A stretch of 43,303 nt of DNA. Source: a virus. The notes beneath the pieces were generated by a model that did not search any database, was not told the DNA's origin, and was given only the letters and a program-made list of their open reading frames with translations. Where the stretch lies: positions 1-43,303 of the IMG/VR virus record IMGVR_UViG_3300031365_000004; one strand, written 5' to 3'. How positions within the stretch are numbered: the first letter of the stretch is position 1; each line of letters opens with the position of its first letter. Below are positions 37,319-43,303 of this stretch, piece by piece. Made by a program: the position numbers and the translations under genes.

Positions 37319-37986
37319 TGAAACCACTTCAAATAAGGAATCTTATCTTACTAATTAGTATTGTTTTACTAGGATTATTATCCTGGAAAGTTTACTCTCT
37401 TAGAAAATTTAAAGATCGTACCACAGAGCTTAACGGGGTAAATAAAAAGTTACAAAACGAGCTTGATCTCTTAAAGGCAGAACGAACTCTTTACTGGGAT
37501 ACTATTGATTCTTTGGACATGGAGTATTTTCATTTAGATAAAGAATTTCAAAAAGTAAATAAAGAATTAGAGATCTTAAGAGACAGCTTAGCAAGGACTC
37601 CAGAGATCATAGATAGCCTTCCTACAGGACAATCTTATGATTATCTTCAGGCACGTTACCCAGATTCTTCTGAAAAGGAGTATCCTTTCTCCGAGGAGCA
37701 AGTAAAAGATATACATAAGGATATTGCTATTGGAGATATTTATGAAGGTCTTTACTTAAAGCTGACAGATAGTGAGGCGATCTTACAGAATAAGTTAGAT
37801 AATAAAGAGAAGGTTGAATCTGGTTTGCTGTCTGTGATTGATAGTTACAAAGAAGAAACAGAGGCTCTTAAAAAAGCTAATCAAAAGATACTAGAAAAAA
37901 ATATTAAAGTAAAGACACAAAGGAATGTAGTTATTTTAGTCTCTGTCATAGAAGCAGTTGGAATCGGATTTTTAATAGCATTATAA
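37318..37986 (+). CDS. Spanin-like protein with membrane helices at both ends, 222 aa
   Basis: Begins MKPLQIRNLILLISIVLLGL: N-terminal helix (about 7-27), a long coiled coil (33-95), a short 'SLPTGQSYDYLQARYPD' plus 'KEYPFSEEQVKDIHKDI' segment, a second coiled coil, and a C-terminal hydrophobic helix (about 202-222). The 'SLPT-..-YL-..-YPD-..-YPFSE-Q' block is one I associate with Bacteroidota phage spanin-like proteins (recollection). It would bridge the envelope at the last step of lysis. Confidence 0.55.
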   Translation: MKPLQIRNLILLISIVLLGLLSWKVYSLRKFKDRTTELNGVNKKLQNELDLLKAERTLYWDTIDSLDMEYFHLDKEFQKVNKELEILRDSLARTPEIIDSLPTGQSYDYLQARYPDSSEKEYPFSEEQVKDIHKDIAIGDIYEGLYLKLTDSEAILQNKLDNKEKVESGLLSVIDSYKEETEALKKANQKILEKNIKVKTQRNVVILVSVIEAVGIGFLIAL

Positions 37987-37987
37987 T

Positions 37988-38674
37988 ATGAATATAACTC
38001 TCAATAAGTTAGCGTTTGATGTGCTTGAGATGTATCGAGCAAACTTGAAAGATACTGACTCTGTTGATATTAGGCAAGTGGTGCATTGGATTAATAGTGC
38101 CAGAGCTTTTCTTATCAAGCAGAGATTAGATAGAAATATTTTTAATATCTATGAGGAGGAATTACAAACTATATCTCCATTAGGTATTTTACCAGTAAGT
38201 GGAAGCACATCTATAGTATACACTTCTTCTGAGATACCCGCCACTATCAGTCGAAAAGGACATGCAGGAACACTTACTAAGGTTTGGTATCCCTTTAACT
38301 CATTGACTGCTCCATACACAAGTACTTATCCTGTACAGATCGTTCCTTTTCAGAGGTTTGAAAGAGTAGGGAATAGAAAGTTCAATGGTAATCTTCACTA
38401 TGCAGCTATCAGCTCGGATAGGAAATTATATATAAAATCCTATACTTTTACAGGAGGTATTGATCAAACAAAGGTAGAGGGTGTTTTTCAAGATCCTATT
38501 GAGGTAATGACATTGAACTCTGAATCCGATCCTTATAATGCTGACTACCCACTTAACAGTAGTCTTATCAGAGATCTAATAAATTTAATTGTTTCAGAGA
38601 AATTTCAAATTATTTTAAAACAGTCTGAAGACCATATAGGTGAGGATGGTCGAGACACAACAACAGTAGCGTAA
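37988..38674 (+). CDS. Ring / tail-tube-type protein, 228 aa
   Basis: Begins MNITLNKLAFDVLEMYRANL. The helix 'DSVDIRQVVHWINSARAFLI' followed by a beta domain ('YTSSEIPATISRKGHAGTLT', 'VQIVPFQRFERVGNRKFNGN') resembles the crAss-like ring proteins that build the short tail. It is grouped with 38705, 39247 and the muzzle-type gene, the same set seen in crAss-like genomes. Confidence 0.65.
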   Translation: MNITLNKLAFDVLEMYRANLKDTDSVDIRQVVHWINSARAFLIKQRLDRNIFNIYEEELQTISPLGILPVSGSTSIVYTSSEIPATISRKGHAGTLTKVWYPFNSLTAPYTSTYPVQIVPFQRFERVGNRKFNGNLHYAAISSDRKLYIKSYTFTGGIDQTKVEGVFQDPIEVMTLNSESDPYNADYPLNSSLIRDLINLIVSEKFQIILKQSEDHIGEDGRDTTTVA

Positions 38675-38704
38675 TGTTTATAAGAGGACAAAAAAGTAAA
38701 AAAG

Positions 38705-39229
38705 ATGTTTAAGCGTACAAAGGGATATTATAACTCAGATTATACTATTCAAGATTTTTATGAATGGTATTGTGCAACAGCCTCTGGTCCTATATCCAAG
38801 GATCTCTTTAAGAGGGTTTTTAAGAAGTTCATTGAACGAATGATGATTGAGATTATTTACAATTCTGCAGAGATGGATATGGGAAATAGTCTTGGTATAT
38901 TACGAATAAGAGATAAGGAATATAAGATTGAGTTAAACGAAGAGGGTAGGGTAGATAAGAAAAAGCTAATTCCTAATTGGGGAAAGACTCTAAAGAAATG
39001 GAAAGTTCTTTATAAGGATATTGATCCTAATGAATGGCATAATATAAAAAACAAACCAATTATCTATCATGAGAATGAACACTCCGATCAGACCCTTAAG
39101 CAGTGGTTTTGGGATCGGTCAGCAGTTGAGTTAAAGAATGGACACCATTATAAGTTCAATGCTACTAGATATTGGGATAGGCTTTTAGCCAAAGTAAATA
39201 AAGAAAGTAACGTCAGCTACTATAGGTAA
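38705..39229 (+). CDS. Conserved crAss-like structural-module protein, 174 aa
   Basis: Begins MFKRTKGYYNSDYTIQDFYE. Very basic; 'MDMGNSLGILRIRDKEYKIE' and 'NEHSDQTLKQWFWDRSAVEL' followed by 'YKFNATRYWDRLLAKVN' fit a protein found between the ring genes in many Bacteroidota phages (the motif 'LG-LRI' then 'WFWDK'). Function unknown; it may bind DNA or act in head-tail joining. Confidence 0.6.
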   Translation: MFKRTKGYYNSDYTIQDFYEWYCATASGPISKDLFKRVFKKFIERMMIEIIYNSAEMDMGNSLGILRIRDKEYKIELNEEGRVDKKKLIPNWGKTLKKWKVLYKDIDPNEWHNIKNKPIIYHENEHSDQTLKQWFWDRSAVELKNGHHYKFNATRYWDRLLAKVNKESNVSYYR

Positions 39230-39246
39230 TATAAATAAATAAACTA

Positions 39247-40239
39247 ATGGCACTAAATGGATCATATGTAACAGTCGATTTTATAATTGATAAGCTTGAG
39301 ACAGATTTTGGGTTTGATGACATTGAATACAATGAGGTTGTTGAAAATATTTGGGATATAGTAGGTTATGTTTCTGATCCTAGTTCTTTTGAAAGGAAGT
39401 TCGATGAGATAGTGATTGCTGATTATCGTGGGGAGTTACCTACTGATATTTATTCTATTGTGGATGGTACAGTCATGGAGAAAGATTCTAAAATCCCCTT
39501 GATTGAGAGTACTGACTTGATGGATAGGTTCTCTGATGACACAACTATATTAGCAGATACAGATGCATTAGATTATACCTATAAGATTATTGAATCTTAT
39601 ATCTATACTGGATTAGAGGATGCCACTCTTATGATCTCATACCGTGCCTTCCCTACTAGTGATAACTTACCTCTTGTTCCTGATCATCCCAAGGCTATAC
39701 GTGCAGTAGTTAACTATTGTGGAGAGAGAATTGCTTTTAAGTTGATGCTCAAAGATAAGCTTAGTGAGAGGAAGTATGAGATTATCAGACAAGAGAGCTT
39801 ATTTAGTACTGCTGCTTATAAGACCTCTTCTAAGATACCAAGTATAGATGGTATGGAAAGATTAAAAAATATGCATCTGAATATCTTACGTAACCCTACT
39901 ATGCATGATAATAACTTCAAGCATCTTGGTACTAGGGCAAAGGTATATACTTCTTCTATAAATACAGAAGGGTTATCCAATACTCTTTACTTTGAGGTTA
40001 CTGCTACTGCAGATGGACAGACCTCTTTCTCTCGTCCAACAGATATATCTGCTAATAATCTAAACACTGTTAAGTCTGGTGGTACCTGGGTTGTTACTAT
40101 CTCTGGAACAGATCATACCATGACTTATGATACAGATGTATCTTATACCTATAGTACAGATGTTATTACTTATGTAACTACTAATTTTGGAGCAGTAAGC
40201 ATAGGAGATGTTATCTCCTTTACATATAATATTCAATAA
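39247..40239 (+). CDS. Ring / tail-tube-type protein with added beta domain, 330 aa
   Basis: Begins MALNGSYVTVDFIIDKLETD. The N-terminal 245 residues have the crAss-like ring-protein pattern: helix 'NEVVENIWDIVGYVSDPSSF', then 'IVIADYRGELPTDIYSIVDG', a beta section and a helical 'HPKAIRAVVNYCGERIAFKL'. The last 85 residues ('TLYFEVTATADGQTSFSRPT' to the end) are a separate small beta-sandwich that looks added. TAATG overlap with the muzzle-type gene. Confidence 0.65.
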   Translation: MALNGSYVTVDFIIDKLETDFGFDDIEYNEVVENIWDIVGYVSDPSSFERKFDEIVIADYRGELPTDIYSIVDGTVMEKDSKIPLIESTDLMDRFSDDTTILADTDALDYTYKIIESYIYTGLEDATLMISYRAFPTSDNLPLVPDHPKAIRAVVNYCGERIAFKLMLKDKLSERKYEIIRQESLFSTAAYKTSSKIPSIDGMERLKNMHLNILRNPTMHDNNFKHLGTRAKVYTSSINTEGLSNTLYFEVTATADGQTSFSRPTDISANNLNTVKSGGTWVVTISGTDHTMTYDTDVSYTYSTDVITYVTTNFGAVSIGDVISFTYNIQ

Positions 40240-43200
40240 TGGCTGAACACATTCATACCCTGGAGGGAGGTCTTGATCAAGATACGAGTGCTTTTAAGTA
40301 TCCTAAGAATAAGTATTACGAAGCTCGTAACATGAGGCTTACTGTTGATGAGGAAACGCAACAGTATTCTCTTACTACTATTGATGGTAATGAGTTAGAA
40401 TTTGATATAGATGGGTATTGGTACATGGGGCATTGTTTTGTAAGAACACAACTTGTCCTTTTCCTTTGGGATGCTAACTTAGCTGGGAATGATGTTATCA
40501 TAGAAATTGATCCTACTAGTGTTCCTGTAACAGGTACTACACTGAATGTTTCTGGAGCAGTTTTTATTTTTACTGGAGATCTGGGTTTCAGTTCAGGAAA
40601 TTTAATCTCTGCTGTTAGTAGTTATGAGGGTAGTGATATAAGAAAAGTTTACTTCACTGATGGTGTCTCCCCATTACGTATGATTGATCTTGAAAGAACC
40701 TATACAGGTTTTGATGCTGATGATCTTAATGTTCTTCCTCCAAGTGATCATGAAGGATATGAGATCACTAATATCTTAGAAGGAGGGAGTCTTGAAGCAG
40801 GTGTTGTACAATACTCCTACTTCCTTTACAATAAGAATGGTGCACAAACTTCTTTTGCTCCTCCCAGTGTACCTCTTAATATTACTTATGGTTCAGTATC
40901 TAATGCTGGTTCTTATAGAAGTAGTAGAGGAGGTAACTCAGAAGAGGTTTGCAATAAGTCTATTGAGTTTGAGATCACTAATAATATTGGTACAACACGG
41001 TTTGATTATATTCGTGTAGTAGGGATCTACTATGTAGATAAGGATATCGCTCCTACGATTAAGGTTATTGGAGACTATGAGTTCACTGCTAACACAATGA
41101 AGTTCCTGGATACAGGAAGTGGATATAGTCTCACTTACACACAAGCAGAGTTCAATGCTATCAGTTCTGTCTTTACTGCCAAAAGCTTAGAAGATAAGAA
41201 TAACTATCTCTTTGCTGCAGATATTACAGAAGAATCTTTTGATGTAGATATTGACTGTCGTGCTTATCGGTTTGATAAGAATGGATATGCTAAGCTTTGG
41301 GAAGCCAATAAGGAAGATTATTATATTATTTACGCTGATGGTGTTGATCGTATTGGAGAAGGAAATGCTGCCGATCTAGGAGACTGGGAATTTTTTGATA
41401 ATGGTGTATATGATGCTAACTATACATCTTATGATGAGACAGGGTATGGTACTGATTGGAGCATCCCTGAAGATGCCGACTGTATCTGCCCAAGCAACTA
41501 TATAGACAGTGATCTTTTTGGTAGTGAAGTAACCTTTGCAGACTTTACTATTGCAGGTGGTACAGGAACTGATGATGGTGGTGGAGCAGGGGTTGCTTAT
41601 CTAGAGGATAGTACTACTACTTGGGTGGTAGATTCTCTTATTGGAGCTACTATATATAATGTAGATGAAGCTACTAGTGGACCTGTCACAGATAATGATG
41701 CTCATACTGTAACTGCTACTGGTGTTACTTGGTCTAATGGAGATACTTATATTATAGATACATCAACACAATGGTTCCAATACAAGTATACAGCTGATGA
41801 ATATGATCCTGATGGAGCGAACACTTTTGGTGCTACAGGTCCAAATGTAGAACTTACTATCTCTCCTGTAGAGATGACTTCAGATGCTATAAATACAGAT
41901 TCTATAGACTTAACTGGTCCTGCTTATACTAATTGTTCTTTTCAAGATAGTGGCAACACAGAAGGAAAGAACCAGATGTATCAGTTTCTTGCTAATTCAG
42001 TAGATACTAATGGTAGTTATCTAGATACATATGATAACTATATGTCTCCTTTGATTGCTGCATATAATAAGAGTTTTCGTAGAGATGAAATATACCGTAA
42101 AGGAGTTGTTTTTATAGATAATTTCTTGCGAGAAAGTAATGTCCATTGGATATGTGATGTTCGTATGCCAAGAACTTTTGATGCGTCTAATCCAGGAGGA
42201 TTGGGTAATACACCTTTTAACTTAATTGAGACTGGTGGTAGTCAAATAGAATTCAGGGGAGTACAAACATCAGTAGAGATTGATTATGCTACAGCTCTAT
42301 CTGACGCTAATGTTATTGGTTTTAGAGTTGTCTATGTTAAGAGAAATACTTCTAATTGTACTGTTTTAGATAATGGATTAGCTGGTTCTTTGGAAGAAGT
42401 AAATAGTTCTGGTACTGAATATAATGTAGATGGATATGTTTTTCCTACAAGTATTGTAAATTCCCAATGGATTGCAAATAGTGATGCTTATGAATTAAAT
42501 ATACAACACTTAGTTACTGATTTTGCATTAGTTGCTATGACAGATGAGGGAATTGAAAGCACAGACATAGCAGAGACAGAAGATACAATAAAAGAATATG
42601 TATCTCCAGATATTAATTTTGCTCCTACTGATGTACCAACAAATGCTACTAAGTTAATTAGTTATTGTAATAAAGAATCTTCTATTAGTATGTATTCTTT
42701 TAATGAAGAAGGAGATGCTAATCCCCTTTATGTAGATACTGTTACTTTTAAGAAATATGATTCTGTAGAAACAGAAGGAGAAGGAGGAAATGCTTATAGT
42801 GAATATAATATTGATGACTTTGCAGTCTTCTCTGATACTACATATAATGCAGGAAATAGTTCTTCTTCATACAGTCGTGTTGTAGATGGAAAGAGAGTAT
42901 GGAACTACTCTAAAGGAGGAGGAGCAGGATATAGAAATGCTTCCGCAAGGGGAACATGTGGTGTTATAGGAGGAAGTGTGGGTATAAACAGTAAGGCATA
43001 TAATTTCTTTGAACAAGATTTACCTAACACAGAAGTAGAAGCACTTTACTGTGCACGTAAACAGATTATAGAGCCTTATGGTGGTTTTTCTTTTGAATCT
43101 CGTTTGCAGAATACCTATGAAGAGTGCTCTCCTTATATATACTTCAGCGATACAACATCAGTTGATTGTTATGGAGACACCTATATAGGAATGTTTGAGC

Positions 43201-43303
43201 ATTTAAGAACAATGTTAGCAAATTTTTCAGGAGATGCTGGAACTGTAGATACTAATATTGAAGTTTTATATTTTATAGCTGAGTCTTCTTTTAATCCAAA
43301 CTT
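40239..43303 (+). CDS. Muzzle / stabilisation-type tail protein, partial (1021 codons visible)
   Basis: ATG at 40239; I read the frame codon by codon to about 42120 with no stop, and no stop is reported in it to the window edge. It begins MAEHIHTLEGGLDQDTSAFK and has 'YPKNKYYEARNMRLTV', the start typical of crAss-like muzzle/stabilisation proteins. A beta-propeller-like body follows ('IRKVYFTDGVSPLRMIDLER', 'NSEEVCNKSIEFEITN', 'TRFDYIRVVGIYY'), and later 'KSFRRDEIYRKGVVFIDNFL' with 'VHWICDVRMPR', a signature of the family. It closes the short tail and helps DNA ejection. The 3' end is outside the window. Confidence 0.8.
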   Translation, partial: MAEHIHTLEGGLDQDTSAFKYPKNKYYEARNMRLTVDEETQQYSLTTIDGNELEFDIDGYWYMGHCFVRTQLVLFLWDANLAGNDVIIEIDPTSVPVTGTTLNVSGAVFIFTGDLGFSSGNLISAVSSYEGSDIRKVYFTDGVSPLRMIDLERTYTGFDADDLNVLPPSDHEGYEITNILEGGSLEAGVVQYSYFLYNKNGAQTSFAPPSVPLNITYGSVSNAGSYRSSRGGNSEEVCNKSIEFEITNNIGTTRFDYIRVVGIYYVDKDIAPTIKVIGDYEFTANTMKFLDTGSGYSLTYTQAEFNAISSVFTAKSLEDKNNYLFAADITEESFDVDIDCRAYRFDKNGYAKLWEANKEDYYIIYADGVDRIGEGNAADLGDWEFFDNGVYDANYTSYDETGYGTDWSIPEDADCICPSNYIDSDLFGSEVTFADFTIAGGTGTDDGGGAGVAYLEDSTTTWVVDSLIGATIYNVDEATSGPVTDNDAHTVTATGVTWSNGDTYIIDTSTQWFQYKYTADEYDPDGANTFGATGPNVELTISPVEMTSDAINTDSIDLTGPAYTNCSFQDSGNTEGKNQMYQFLANSVDTNGSYLDTYDNYMSPLIAAYNKSFRRDEIYRKGVVFIDNFLRESNVHWICDVRMPRTFDASNPGGLGNTPFNLIETGGSQIEFRGVQTSVEIDYATALSDANVIGFRVVYVKRNTSNCTVLDNGLAGSLEEVNSSGTEYNVDGYVFPTSIVNSQWIANSDAYELNIQHLVTDFALVAMTDEGIESTDIAETEDTIKEYVSPDINFAPTDVPTNATKLISYCNKESSISMYSFNEEGDANPLYVDTVTFKKYDSVETEGEGGNAYSEYNIDDFAVFSDTTYNAGNSSSSYSRVVDGKRVWNYSKGGGAGYRNASARGTCGVIGGSVGINSKAYNFFEQDLPNTEVEALYCARKQIIEPYGGFSFESRLQNTYEECSPYIYFSDTTSVDCYGDTYIGMFEHLRTMLANFSGDAGTVDTNIEVLYFIAESSFNPN

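Noticed and set aside
11744-43303. Stop-codon reassignment as in some crAss-like phages
   Set aside because: Long genes here read through without internal TAG, TGA or TAA, and all three are used as normal ends.
1-43303. Prophage or mobile element signals
   Set aside because: No integrase, transposase, attachment-site repeat or bacterial flanking gene is seen.

Overview
This window is part of the genome of a tailed, podovirus-type bacteriophage of a Bacteroidota host, most likely crAss-like (Crassvirales) or a close relative. The host call rests on two signals. Several promoters match the Bacteroidota pattern (TTTG or TTG, about 20 bp, then TAnnTTTG). All six predicted Sec signal peptides are followed directly by Gln, as is typical of exported Bacteroidota proteins. 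The crAss-like call rests on protein pattern and gene order: a long large terminase with a degenerate P-loop, a 789-residue portal, an acidic scaffold-like protein, a major capsid protein, ring or connector proteins, and a very large muzzle/stabilisation-type protein that runs off the right edge. The genes read cleanly in the standard code. No integrase, tRNA, CRISPR array or insertion sequence was seen.

Layout. (1) Positions 1-4116 are leftward: about 12 small genes (zinc-ribbon, membrane and unknown proteins), often with ATGA overlaps. Unusually long gaps between them are full of RNA-like structure: long helices ending in T-runs, a probable three-way junction, a five-hairpin array, overlapping palindromes and two near-twin terminators. 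(2) Positions 4117-4287 are the divergent control region. (3) Positions 4288-11742 are rightward: mini-genes, then a roughly 260-nt structured non-coding stretch with its own promoter (about 6276-6534), then a sulfotransferase-like protein, a GroES-like protein, a SEC-C protein, a winged-helix regulator, a NUMOD1-metallophosphoesterase fusion and pre-terminase genes. (4) Positions 11744-22215 are the packaging and head module: TerL, portal, scaffold candidate, MCP, head proteins and a connector, closed by a terminator. (5) Positions 22290-33028 start from a new promoter with an operator-like element also found at 6192. This is an adhesion and surface module: a large LRR/carbohydrate-binding protein, small proteins built from a repeated TGF-G-E-DW motif, and five Sec-exported proteins including an SGNH esterase fused to a polysaccharide-lyase-like domain. 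(6) Positions 33051-37986 hold a holin candidate, an M15 endolysin, fibre proteins and a spanin candidate. (7) Positions 37988-43303 hold ring/tail-tube proteins and the partial muzzle protein.

How it fits together. The left arm and first rightward block look like early or host-interaction genes. Terminase to muzzle form the virion assembly programme, interrupted by host-recognition and lysis genes. The most unusual content is the set of intergenic structured RNAs, the paired operator/promoter elements at 6192 and 22290, the repeated TGF-G-E-DW module, and the run of exported proteins in the adhesion block. All functional calls come from reading sequence patterns by eye; no database search or folding program was run.
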